Source: Fodinibius sp034521915
Lineage (GTDB): Bacteria; Bacteroidota; Rhodothermia; Balneolales; Balneolaceae
Assembly: GCF_034521915.1 (NCBI RefSeq)
Contig: NZ_JAXHLU010000015.1
Span: 124,001-188,000 of the forward strand
Direction: 5' to 3'
DNA length: 64,000 nt
Shown: piece after piece, positions 9,539 through 17,936 of the stretch
Position numbering within the stretch: the stretch's first letter is position 1
Layout: each line of letters starts with the position of its first letter
Notes under the pieces: generated by a model
Databases searched by the model: none
What the model was told of the DNA's origin: nothing
The model's input: only the letters and a program-made list of their open reading frames with translations
Translations under genes and position numbers: made by a program

Positions 9539-10591
9539 ATGAGCACCGATTTTGAATCGTTAGTAAAAACTGATGTTGATTTACAACCGTATAATACGCT
9601 GAATATTTCTGCGAAAGCGCGTTATTTTGCCTCGGTAGAATCGGAAATACAGCTTAAGGAAATATTACGACATCCCAAGACAGAAGGACTTAAAATTATG
9701 GTACTGGGTGGTGGTAGTAATGTTCTTTTTGGGGATGACTTTGACGGCTTAGTACTACATATCCGGATAAAGGGACGCGAAGTGGTTAAAGAAACAGATG
9801 ACAATGTCTGGCTAAAGATTGGGGCGGGTGAGAATTGGCACCAAACGGTTCGTTATTGTGTGGATAAAGGATGGGGCGGCATCGAAAACCTTTCGCTTAT
9901 TCCCGGGACGGTAGGTGCAGCTCCTATTCAAAATATAGGTGCTTATGGTGTGGAGCTTAAAGAAGTTTTTGAGTGGCTGGAGGCCGTGGATATTGAGGGC
10001 AGAGAAACACGGAGATATGAAAAGGAGCACTGCGAGTTTGGCTATCGTGACAGCATTTTTAAGGGGGAACTAAAGGGAGTTGTTATTGTCACCAATGTAG
10101 TTTTGAAACTGTCTAAGAATCCGGAATTAAATACTTCGTACGGAGCCATCCAGTCTGAACTTGATAAACGAAATATTGATCAACCAACGATTCATGATAT
10201 CAGTGATATCGTAATTGATATCAGAAATAGCAAGCTGCCCAATCCCGATTTGCTTGGTAACGCAGGAAGCTTTTTTAAGAATCCCATTGTAAAAGATGAT
10301 GACTATAAGCGCATCAAAAAGAAGTACCCTGAAGCACCGGGCTACGATATGGGAAATCAGAAAACCAAGGTGCCGGCGGGATGGCTGATTGAAGAGGCGG
10401 GTTGGAAAGGAAAGGTGGTGGGAAATACCGGGACTTATAAGCAGCAGGCGCTGGTAATTGTAAATCATGGTGGTGCGACCGGCAGAGAGATTTTGAATTT
10501 GGCCGGCCGTATCAAAAAGTCGGTAAAAGAAAAGTTCGGTATTGCTCTTGTTCCGGAAGTGAATATTGTGAGTTCGGATGGCAAGGTTTAA
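9539..10591 (+). CDS. murB: UDP-N-acetylenolpyruvoylglucosamine reductase
   Basis: FAD enzyme that reduces UDP-GlcNAc-enolpyruvate to UDP-MurNAc using NADPH, an essential cytoplasmic peptidoglycan step. The 350-residue length and the insert between the FAD and substrate domains fit type I (E. coli-like) MurB. Visible motifs are QPYNTLNI at the start, VLGGGSNVLF (FAD pyrophosphate loop, around residue 56), IPGTVGAAPIQNIGAYG, GYRDSIFK, LLGNAGSFFKNP with the catalytic serine, AGWLIEEAGWKG and the C-terminal PEVNIV. Its 3' end overlaps the DUF2779 gene by 14 bases, suggesting translational coupling. Confidence 0.97.
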   Translation: MSTDFESLVKTDVDLQPYNTLNISAKARYFASVESEIQLKEILRHPKTEGLKIMVLGGGSNVLFGDDFDGLVLHIRIKGREVVKETDDNVWLKIGAGENWHQTVRYCVDKGWGGIENLSLIPGTVGAAPIQNIGAYGVELKEVFEWLEAVDIEGRETRRYEKEHCEFGYRDSIFKGELKGVVIVTNVVLKLSKNPELNTSYGAIQSELDKRNIDQPTIHDISDIVIDIRNSKLPNPDLLGNAGSFFKNPIVKDDDYKRIKKKYPEAPGYDMGNQKTKVPAGWLIEEAGWKGKVVGNTGTYKQQALVIVNHGGATGREILNLAGRIKKSVKEKFGIALVPEVNIVSSDGKV

Positions 10592-12479
10592 CGATCGTGA
10601 TAAATATTTTACCCGGCATCTTTTTGGCGCCGGTTTGGAGTGTCCGGTTAAGCTTTATTATTACCGTAAGGATTATCCCCAAAACCAGCAGTCGCGACCG
10701 TTTATTGAACATGCCATCTATAATAAAAGATTACTTACTGCTTTAGCTCGGTCCGTTTATCCCAATGGAATTTTTATAGACGCCAAGGAGATCAAAAAAG
10801 CAGCTGATAAAACCCGCCGGTTGTTGCAGGAGGATGAGGTTGTACTTTTTGACGCTATTTTTGAGTATCAGCAAATGATGGCCCGCTCACCCATTATTCA
10901 TAAATACGGTAATAAGCTGACTGTTTTTTATATCCGCACCAAGGCTTTTGATTCTCGCAAACACAGCATTACAGATGCCAAAGGCCATATCAATAGTAAA
11001 TGGGAAAAGTATATCCTGGATTTTGCCTACCAGGTATATTTGATTCAGATGAATCAACCCGACTTGGATATTCAAGCAATGCTGGTGATGCCGGAAAAGT
11101 CGAGCAGCGCATACACCGATAATCTACCTTTGTTATTACATCCTTTAGATAACAGTTCCAAAGCCGAATCTATTGATGTTTCAAATCAGGAGTTGTTGGC
11201 TAAATTAGATGTAACAGAAGTGGTGGAGAAGTTATTAACTCAACCAAGTTTTGCTGAAAACTATCTCCCAAAATCTACGTTCGCAGAGACCTTAAATTAT
11301 TTTACAACGGTGTATTTTGGGGAGGAGAATCCCAATCCTGAGGTTGGCCTAAAGTGTAAAAAATGTGAATTTCGCATAGAGTCGGAAAGAATAAAAGAGG
11401 GTGAAGAAAGTGGATTTAACGAGTGCTGGTCGCCGGTGATGTCGGAAGAAAATCCATCCGAGAATCATATCTTTGATTTAATTGGTCCCGGTACCAATCG
11501 GCGACTTTCCAATGGAAATTATGATCAGAAAGATGTTCCCGCTGACACTATTTTTAGTTCAGCAAGCATCATCCAATCGGAAGGACGCATTTCCCAAGAT
11601 ATGCGTCAGGCTCTGCAGGTTCATAAAAGCAAGGATGAGGAGGTGCCCGAGGAGATTATCCGACCAGTACTATTTGAAGAACTAAGTAACTGGCAGTTTC
11701 CGTTGCACTTCCTTGATTTTGAGGCGGGAAACTATGCAGTACCAGTTCGAAAAAATCGCCGACCGTACCATCTGGTTGTTTTCCAGTTTTCATGTCATAC
11801 ATTGTATCAAGATGGTTCGTGGAAACATCGCGAGTGGATTGATGATCTCAAAAGTGGATATCCTAACTATGAACTGGTTCGCAAGTTGAAACGAATACCG
11901 GATATCGAAGAAGGTACTATCGTACAGTATTCTAACTTTGAACGCAATGCTTTAAAAACAATCCGCTCGGAATTAATAGATGAACGAGATGAAATCGCTG
12001 ATGCCAATGAGCTTATACATTGGATAGAACAGATCATAAATCGACATGACTCTTCACATTCGCAGCCACCTTATATTGCAGATTTGAGTCGCTTGGTAAA
12101 GAACTTTTACTATAACAGGGCGATGGAAGACTCACTGAGTATCAAAGATGTGCTTCGTTCGGTGATGAGCCATAGTTCTCATCTAAAAAACATCTACTCA
12201 AAACCATATTCGAGCAACAATTTCGATCATATTATTTGGTGGCAGTCCGATGATGAGGGTGGAGCACGAAATCCCTATTCTATCTTAATGGAGACCGGAG
12301 ATTCACCTATCCGCCGCGGTACTGAGGCCATGGTTGTATACGGTAAGATAATTGCGCAGGAATTGGAACCTGAAAGACATAAAGCTTTTCAAAATGCGTT
12401 GCTAAAGTATTGTGAGCTGGATACATTGGCTATGATGATGATTTACCAGCACTGGCAGGTAAAGATGGGGGGAATTTAA
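10578..12479 (+). CDS. DUF2779 protein: Cas4/RecB-like N-terminus plus DEDD exonuclease-like C-terminus
   Basis: A 633-residue cytoplasmic protein. Four cysteines are placed as in Fe-S Cas4/AddB-like nucleases: Cys22 (GLECPVKLYY) and Cys260, Cys263 and Cys283 (LKCKKCEF...NECW). The part between them should hold a PD-(D/E)XK core, but the stretch around residues 90-125 lacks a clear Asp and ExK; it reads YIRTK. The C-terminal DUF2779 region has a DEDD/RNase-H-like pattern: Asp380 and Glu382 (FLDFEAG), YSNFERNAL around 452-460, and Asp615 (YCELDTLAM). It resembles the predicted RecB-family TM0106-type proteins. It overlaps the murB end by 14 bases. Role in vivo unknown. Confidence 0.8.
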   Translation: MARFNDRDKYFTRHLFGAGLECPVKLYYYRKDYPQNQQSRPFIEHAIYNKRLLTALARSVYPNGIFIDAKEIKKAADKTRRLLQEDEVVLFDAIFEYQQMMARSPIIHKYGNKLTVFYIRTKAFDSRKHSITDAKGHINSKWEKYILDFAYQVYLIQMNQPDLDIQAMLVMPEKSSSAYTDNLPLLLHPLDNSSKAESIDVSNQELLAKLDVTEVVEKLLTQPSFAENYLPKSTFAETLNYFTTVYFGEENPNPEVGLKCKKCEFRIESERIKEGEESGFNECWSPVMSEENPSENHIFDLIGPGTNRRLSNGNYDQKDVPADTIFSSASIIQSEGRISQDMRQALQVHKSKDEEVPEEIIRPVLFEELSNWQFPLHFLDFEAGNYAVPVRKNRRPYHLVVFQFSCHTLYQDGSWKHREWIDDLKSGYPNYELVRKLKRIPDIEEGTIVQYSNFERNALKTIRSELIDERDEIADANELIHWIEQIINRHDSSHSQPPYIADLSRLVKNFYYNRAMEDSLSIKDVLRSVMSHSSHLKNIYSKPYSSNNFDHIIWWQSDDEGGARNPYSILMETGDSPIRRGTEAMVVYGKIIAQELEPERHKAFQNALLKYCELDTLAMMMIYQHWQVKMGGI

Positions 12480-12554
12480 ACTTGTGTAGCTGGAACATAT
12501 AGGAATTACGTACATTTATAAATATTGACCACTGAACATTAATTCATCAACCCA

Positions 12555-14042
12555 ATGACTTCTTCTCTAAGATTATTTTTTACAGCTGTATTACTGGTAC
12601 TTTTCGTAGGCTCTTGTACTGTTCAAAAAAGTCCGATAACCGGTTCAAAAAGGGCCTATGGATATAGCTGGCAACAGGAGTTAAAGATCGGAAAAGAGGC
12701 TGATCAACAAATACAGCAGCAATATGGAGTGTATGATGATAAAGAGGTGCAGCAATATGTAGAGCGTATTGGTCAGGAAGTGCTGGAGGTGAGCCACATG
12801 CGTCGCGAAGATACAGATCCAAAGTATCGCAATACAGAGTTCTATTTCCGGGTACTCAACAGTCCGGTAGTTAACGCTTTTGCACTGCCCGGCGGCTATA
12901 TTTATGTGACACGCGGATTGTTGGCCCATCTTAAAAATGAAGCACAGCTTGCTGTAGTCTTGGGGCACGAAATTGCGCACGTGGCCGCGCGACATGCTTC
13001 TCAACGTGCCTTTGAACAACAGATGGGACAACTTGCACTAATTGGCGGAGCGGTAGCCGGTGAGGAGTTATTGGGCGTACCCGGTCAAAGTGTTCTGCAA
13101 TTGGGGAGTCAAGCGGCCCAATTTTTATTTCTGAGTTATAGTCGTGATGATGAACGCGAATCCGATCAGCTGGGCGTAGAATATGCTGCCATGAAAAACT
13201 ATGAGGCTGAAGATGGGGCAGGGTTCTTTTCGGCGCTTGAACGAATATCAGAACAGTCGGGACAAAGTATCCCAAGCTGGCAATCTTCGCATCCCGATCC
13301 TTCGGAGCGTGCCAAGCGTATTCCGGAATTGGCACAGCAATGGCAACAAAAAGGATATGAGCAGAATATCGAAAATACGGATCAGTATATGAATGTGATT
13401 GATGGGATGATTTATGGTGAAAATCCGCGCGAAGGATTTACCGAAGATGGCAACTTTTATCATCCGGATTTGAAGTTTCAGTTCGACTATCCCGATAATT
13501 GGAAAATTGTCAATCAACCTACATTGGTAGCAGCTGTCAATGAAAACAAGGATGCCATTTCTCTTATGCAGATCGATAGTGAAGCGGATACGCCTCAGAC
13601 TTCGGTGATGAATTATGTAACTCAGGATGGTTTTACGGTACAGTCGCAGAATACAACTCAAAAAAACGGATTGAACGGTTACGAGGCTACAGCAATAGCT
13701 ACTACCGAGGATGGGACGAAGTATAAATTTTTGGTTTATGCGGTTTCCTATGATGGTAATATCTATCGATTTACGAACTATAGTTTGGCCGAAAAATTTG
13801 ACAGTTATCGATCAAATTTTGAGCAAAATAGCTATTCTTTTGCCAAACTCACTGATCAAGAAAAGCTGAATCGGGAGCCTGTCCGCTTGCAAACACTAAA
13901 GGTGGATCAGTCTCAGCCTTTGTCATCATTAACGGATAATTTACCAATGGATATTACGTCCGAGAATGTGGCAATTCTCAATCAGGTTGATTCCGATGCC
14001 CTTATCGAACAGGGCAGCTGGATTAAAATTCCGCGCCGATAG
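12555..14042 (+). CDS. M48 family metalloprotease lipoprotein
   Basis: Zinc metallopeptidase of the LoiP/BepA-like M48 group, probably anchored in the envelope. The lipobox FVGSC gives Cys21 as the acylated residue. The catalytic HEIAH sits at about residues 138-142 (VVLGHEIAHVAARHAS), and the downstream glutamate ligand lies in RDDERESDQLGVEYA. A second domain (about 300-420) is beta-rich and starts after FYHPDLKFQFDYPDNWK. The last ~40 residues look like a LysM-type or Mlp-like tail (PRRLQTL-type region followed by NVAILNQ). At 495 residues it is longer than simple M48 lipoproteins. Envelope protein quality control is the likely job. Confidence 0.92.
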   Translation: MTSSLRLFFTAVLLVLFVGSCTVQKSPITGSKRAYGYSWQQELKIGKEADQQIQQQYGVYDDKEVQQYVERIGQEVLEVSHMRREDTDPKYRNTEFYFRVLNSPVVNAFALPGGYIYVTRGLLAHLKNEAQLAVVLGHEIAHVAARHASQRAFEQQMGQLALIGGAVAGEELLGVPGQSVLQLGSQAAQFLFLSYSRDDERESDQLGVEYAAMKNYEAEDGAGFFSALERISEQSGQSIPSWQSSHPDPSERAKRIPELAQQWQQKGYEQNIENTDQYMNVIDGMIYGENPREGFTEDGNFYHPDLKFQFDYPDNWKIVNQPTLVAAVNENKDAISLMQIDSEADTPQTSVMNYVTQDGFTVQSQNTTQKNGLNGYEATAIATTEDGTKYKFLVYAVSYDGNIYRFTNYSLAEKFDSYRSNFEQNSYSFAKLTDQEKLNREPVRLQTLKVDQSQPLSSLTDNLPMDITSENVAILNQVDSDALIEQGSWIKIPRR

Positions 14043-14096
14043 TTTGCTAAGCAATAAGTAATATTGTTGGTTATTTATTACTTATTTACCTATTAC

Positions 14097-14122
14097 TTTT
14101 GTAAAAAAATCCGATATCTTTG
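14097..14122 (+). promoter_or_regulatory. Bacteroidota-type promoter before purB
   Basis: TATCTTTG at 14115-14122 matches the TAnnTTTG -7 element described for Bacteroidota primary sigma factor. TTTTG at 14097-14101 is a possible -33 element. The start codon chosen for purB lies 41 bases downstream of the -7 element. The same octamer followed by GGCGA appears before leuS. Confidence 0.5.
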
Positions 14123-14162
14123 GGCGAACTTTCTATTTAATTACAGCCCAAATTTATTAATA

Positions 14163-15458
14163 ATGATTGAGCGATATTCCCGTAAGGAGATGGCCGATAT
14201 CTGGTCGCTGGAAAACCAATTTCAAGCTTGGCTGGAGGTTGAGCTGGCTGCCTGTAACGCATGGAGCAAATTGGGTAAGATCCCCAGAGAAGATGTCGAA
14301 AAGCTTTACCAAAATGCGTCTTTTGATGTTGATCGGATCAAAGAAATCGAAAAGCAGACCCGGCACGATGTAGTGGCGTTTACTCGATCGGTATCAGAAT
14401 CGCTCGGCGAAGAGAAGAAGTGGGTGCACTACGGACTTACTTCCACTGATGTCGTGGATACTGCCAACGGTCTACGACTTAAGCAGGCTAACGAGATCCT
14501 GCGAAAAGATATTCAGCAAATCATTGATGTGCTGGCGGAAAAAGCCAAAAAACACAAATATACCGTGATGATGGGACGTACTCACGGAGTGCATGCCGAA
14601 CCTACGACCTTTGGTCTCAAATGTGCACTGTGGTATGCCGAGATGAAGCGCAATCAAGAGCGTTTTGAGAAGGCTGCTAAAAATGTAGAGTTTGGTAAGA
14701 TGAGTGGTTCAGTAGGTACGTTTGCCAATATTCCACCTGAAGTAGAAGCTTCTGTTTGTGAAGAGTTGGGCCTTTCTCCGGCACCTATTTCAACGCAAAC
14801 TCTGCAGCGCGATCGTCATGCGGACTATATCTCAACGCTGGCACTGATCGGATCAACGATGGAAAAGATGGCCGTGGAAATTCGCCATCTGCAGCGCAGC
14901 GAAGTTCGTGAGGCCGAAGAGTTTTTCCGCAAGGGACAGAAGGGATCATCCTCGATGCCGCATAAACGTAATCCGGTAAGCTCGGAGAATATTTCGGGAT
15001 GTTCACGGGTTCTTCGCGGGTATATGATGTCGGCTTATGAAAATATCCCGCTCTGGCACGAACGCGATATATCGCACTCATCCGTAGAGCGAATTATTCT
15101 GCCGGACGCTACCATTTTGCTGGATTACATGCTCAATCGCTTTTCGGGCGTGGTCGAAAAGTTAACCATCTTTGAAGATAATATGCATGATAATATCTAT
15201 AAGACGTTTGGATTGACCTTTTCTCAGCGTGTGTTGCATAAGCTGATTGATACCGGCATGTCGCGCGAAAAGGCCTATGATACCGTGCAGCCTCTGGCGA
15301 TGAAGGCTTGGGAAGAGAAAAGGATGTTTCGTGATCTGGTAGAAGCCGATGAGACGGTGCAGGAAAACTTAACTGAGGAAGAAATTGAGGAGGCTTTTGA
15401 TTTGGATCATCACACGAGAAATGTGGATAGAATCTTTGAGCGCGTTGGATTAGAATAG
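14163..15458 (+). CDS. purB: Adenylosuccinate lyase
   Basis: Cleaves SAICAR and adenylosuccinate in purine synthesis; a cytoplasmic homotetramer of the fumarase/aspartase superfamily. I start it at the ATG 14163 (MIERYSRKEMADIWS), the family's conserved beginning, giving 431 residues. The open frame extends 33 codons further upstream, but that part reads as non-conserved hydrophobic sequence and contains the promoter. Motifs are HYGLTSTDVVDTA (around 86-98), MGRTHGVHAEPTTFG, the signature loop GSSSMPHKRNP with the catalytic serine region, and HERDISHSSVER. All normal. Confidence 0.97.
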   Translation: MIERYSRKEMADIWSLENQFQAWLEVELAACNAWSKLGKIPREDVEKLYQNASFDVDRIKEIEKQTRHDVVAFTRSVSESLGEEKKWVHYGLTSTDVVDTANGLRLKQANEILRKDIQQIIDVLAEKAKKHKYTVMMGRTHGVHAEPTTFGLKCALWYAEMKRNQERFEKAAKNVEFGKMSGSVGTFANIPPEVEASVCEELGLSPAPISTQTLQRDRHADYISTLALIGSTMEKMAVEIRHLQRSEVREAEEFFRKGQKGSSSMPHKRNPVSSENISGCSRVLRGYMMSAYENIPLWHERDISHSSVERIILPDATILLDYMLNRFSGVVEKLTIFEDNMHDNIYKTFGLTFSQRVLHKLIDTGMSREKAYDTVQPLAMKAWEEKRMFRDLVEADETVQENLTEEEIEEAFDLDHHTRNVDRIFERVGLE

Positions 15459-15459
15459 A

Positions 15460-15519
15460 ATACAGATTTGACGGATGCAGCAGATGACTGCGGATTAAAG
15501 ATTTACGGTAAATCTGTAT
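15460..15519. repeat. Short inverted repeat after purB
   Basis: Perfect 10-base arms, ATACAGATTT (15460-15469) and AAATCTGTAT (15510-15519), are separated by 40 bases containing GACGGATGCAG and GACTGCGGATT. It may be a terminator-like or interspersed repeat unit. No run of T follows. Confidence 0.5.
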
Positions 15520-15555
15520 ATACAGAGCTATCCTTATTCAATAAATAAATCAATT

Positions 15556-16536
15556 ATGGAGAACTGGTCGGATATCATTTTTTCGGATGAGCTTTCTTTT
15601 GAGGAGAAAGCCAGTCAGGTATTCGAATACCAGTTAGAGAACAATTTCGTTTATCGACGGTATTGTGAGGCTTTAGGAAAGGTATCATCTGATCCTGACT
15701 CTTTTCCTTTATTGCCCATTAAGGCGTTTAAAGATACTAAGGTAACAACGCATCCCGATGATGAGGTTGAGCTCGTATTTAAAAGCAGCGGCACTTCCGA
15801 TATGCAGCGAAGTATTCACAGGGTGTATGATTCAAATTTATATGAAGAGTCATTGTTAAAGGGTTTTAAGCAGTTTTATAATCTCAATAATGCCGTGATA
15901 TGGGGCTATACGCCCGGTTACGCCGATAATCCGCATTCCTCGCTAATATATATGATTCAAAAGCTGATTGATCAGGATAACAGTGGATTGAGTCGTTTTT
16001 TACCGCTTGATGAGCCAATAAATCCCGGAGCAGTGAAGGAAGTCGATCGACAGGGAAAACAGTTAACTCTATTTGGCGCGGCTTTTGGATTGCTGGATTT
16101 ATTGGAGATTGACGATATCAATTTGCCCTCGAAGAGCATTGTGATTGAGACAGGAGGAATGAAAACACATCGCAGAGAAATTTCTCGCGGGGAGCTTCAT
16201 AAAATATTGGCCAAGGGATTTAACCTGGATGGGAGTCGCATCCATTCCGAATATGGTATGGCAGAGCTATTAAGTCAGGCATATGCTCCTGGAAAATGGT
16301 TTTCTACCGTTCCATGGATGCAGGTTACCATCCGTAACCCCGAAAATCCGGATGAAATTCTGCCGCCATACAAGGAAGGATTAATTGGTGTCATTGATCT
16401 GGCGAATGTACATAGCTGTTCATTTTTGTTGACGGGGGACAAGGGTGTTATGGATAAGAAAGGGCGTTTCCAGGTACTGGGACGCTGGAACCCCAAAGAC
16501 TTGCGCGGCTGTAATTTTTTAATCGACGAAGATTAA
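15556..16536 (+). CDS. LuxE-like acyl-protein synthetase
   Basis: The 326-residue member of the LuxE acyl-protein synthetase family (ANL-type adenylation fold). In Vibrio, LuxE activates a fatty acid as acyl-AMP and hands it to the LuxC reductase. Visible here are the AMP-binding loop SSGTSD (residues 77-82), IVIETGGMKTHRREISR, HSEYGMAELLSQAY and a C-terminal RGCNFLID, whose cysteine corresponds in position to the acyl-accepting cysteine of LuxE. A luxC-like gene follows after 109 bases on the same strand. No luxA/luxB is present in the window, so this pair probably supplies an aldehyde or acyl transfer for something other than light. Confidence 0.87.
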   Translation: MENWSDIIFSDELSFEEKASQVFEYQLENNFVYRRYCEALGKVSSDPDSFPLLPIKAFKDTKVTTHPDDEVELVFKSSGTSDMQRSIHRVYDSNLYEESLLKGFKQFYNLNNAVIWGYTPGYADNPHSSLIYMIQKLIDQDNSGLSRFLPLDEPINPGAVKEVDRQGKQLTLFGAAFGLLDLLEIDDINLPSKSIVIETGGMKTHRREISRGELHKILAKGFNLDGSRIHSEYGMAELLSQAYAPGKWFSTVPWMQVTIRNPENPDEILPPYKEGLIGVIDLANVHSCSFLLTGDKGVMDKKGRFQVLGRWNPKDLRGCNFLIDED

Positions 16537-16645
16537 ATGGTTGAATAAAATTATAAACCCTGCGGGTTTCACAGGAGAAAATATATATGTTAGTAGCTTA
16601 GTTTTTGTCAAGCCCATAGGGTTTTAATGGTTATATATTTTTCTT

Positions 16646-17725
16646 ATGTCAGATATCCAACAGCGAATAGATACCTTACTTAAAGCATGCAGCAACTGGC
16701 TTGCTGATGATAATCTGTTTCTAAAGGATGCTATAGATCAGACTGTACGGGAAGGATATTTCAGTTTTGAGGATGTCAATTTTGCTATTGAAGCAATTAG
16801 GGAAAGTATTAGTAAATCAGCTATAAGAAATTGGGTAGAACAGTCTGGATTGACTAATGAGAACAAGGCATCCCAAAAGAACGTACTATGTCTGCACGCA
16901 GGAAATTTGCCTCTGGTGGGCTTTCAGGATGCTTTTGCCACCCTGTTAAGTGGGGACCGTTATACGGGTAAAATTTCTCGCAAGGATCCGTACTTGTTGC
17001 CTACTTTTTTGAATGAGGTTAAGAAGACGGATTTATGGTCTGACCGGGACGTACAGTGGACTCATCGCTTGGATGATTTTGAAGGGATGCCGCATGATGC
17101 TGTTATCTTTGCCGGATCAGAGTCATCCGTTCCGGGAGTGAAGGAGGCTATTGAAGAATTTAATTTGGCAAAACGTGATGCTGGATTTTTGATTCGGACT
17201 TCCCACTTTTCGATGGCATATCTTGATAGAAAAGATGAGCATGCCATGCAGAATTTGACGGAATCAATATTTCGATATGGAGGTAAAGGGTGTCGATCGG
17301 TGGCCATCGTAGTTTCACCGTTTCCGTTGAATGAAGTAAAGGAGGAGTTAACAGATCATCTTAAAAGCTTCTGGCATAAAAATCCCCAGAACGAGTATCC
17401 ATCCCCAAAATTGAAGCAGCAGTTTGCCTATAACGAAGCTGTCGAGCGCCCGCAGGTCTGGCTGGAGTACTTTCTGCTGCAGGAGGGAGGTTTGGAGCTG
17501 GATCAGGATTTTGTGTGTTACTGGATGCAGGGAGATGAGGGTACCGTGGCCGAGTTGGCGGATAAACATCGTGATGAGCTCCAAAGTATTTATGTGACGG
17601 ATTCTGACGTTGAAATTTCAGAGTGGAAAGAGCGCACTGAGCTGCTATCGAAGGCTCAGCAGCCGCCCATATCGTGGAAGCCGGATGGTGTTGATACACT
17701 GGAATGGCTGATAGATATTAAGTAA
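16646..17725 (+). CDS. LuxC-like acyl-CoA/acyl-protein reductase
   Basis: The 359-residue protein of the LuxC fatty-acid reductase family (aldehyde-dehydrogenase fold), which reduces an enzyme-bound acyl thioester with NADPH to a fatty aldehyde. The nucleophile is Cys216 in YGGKGCRSVAIVV. Other family features are LCLHAGNLPLVGFQD (around 86-100), GKISRKDPYLLPTF and VIFAGSESSVPGVKEA. It is shorter than Vibrio LuxC (about 480 residues) but typical of Bacteroidota homologues. It pairs with the upstream luxE-like gene. The product and physiological use (wax, pigment or lipid modification) cannot be told from the sequence. Confidence 0.87.
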   Translation: MSDIQQRIDTLLKACSNWLADDNLFLKDAIDQTVREGYFSFEDVNFAIEAIRESISKSAIRNWVEQSGLTNENKASQKNVLCLHAGNLPLVGFQDAFATLLSGDRYTGKISRKDPYLLPTFLNEVKKTDLWSDRDVQWTHRLDDFEGMPHDAVIFAGSESSVPGVKEAIEEFNLAKRDAGFLIRTSHFSMAYLDRKDEHAMQNLTESIFRYGGKGCRSVAIVVSPFPLNEVKEELTDHLKSFWHKNPQNEYPSPKLKQQFAYNEAVERPQVWLEYFLLQEGGLELDQDFVCYWMQGDEGTVAELADKHRDELQSIYVTDSDVEISEWKERTELLSKAQQPPISWKPDGVDTLEWLIDIK

Positions 17726-17886
17726 TTTTTTTATTTGTAAGAGCGTTGAATTTGTCATTTAACCTCGGATTCGCTGAATTGTCCAACCAGCTTATCACAG
17801 ACAGTTTTTTCCAGGATCGAAAGAGCTAAGCTTTGATCTATTGCACTCCTGAATATTTCACAGCTGCAAAAATTTTACAAAATAAG

Positions 17887-17910
17887 AAAGGGACGCTTGA
17901 GCGTCCCTTT
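17887..17910 (-). terminator. Terminator between luxC-like gene and BNR-repeat gene
   Basis: Perfect 10-base arms, AAAGGGACGC and GCGTCCCTTT, with a 4-base loop, lie 26 bases past the stop of the minus-strand BNR-repeat gene. Because it sits between convergent genes it could serve both strands. Confidence 0.85.
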
Positions 17911-17936
17911 CTGTTAGTTAGATATCTGGGTTATAA

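Noticed and set aside
16561..16580. Terminator or attenuator between the luxE- and luxC-like genes
   Set aside because: AAACCC/GGGTTT is a 6-bp stem without a T tract, and both genes form an obvious functional pair.
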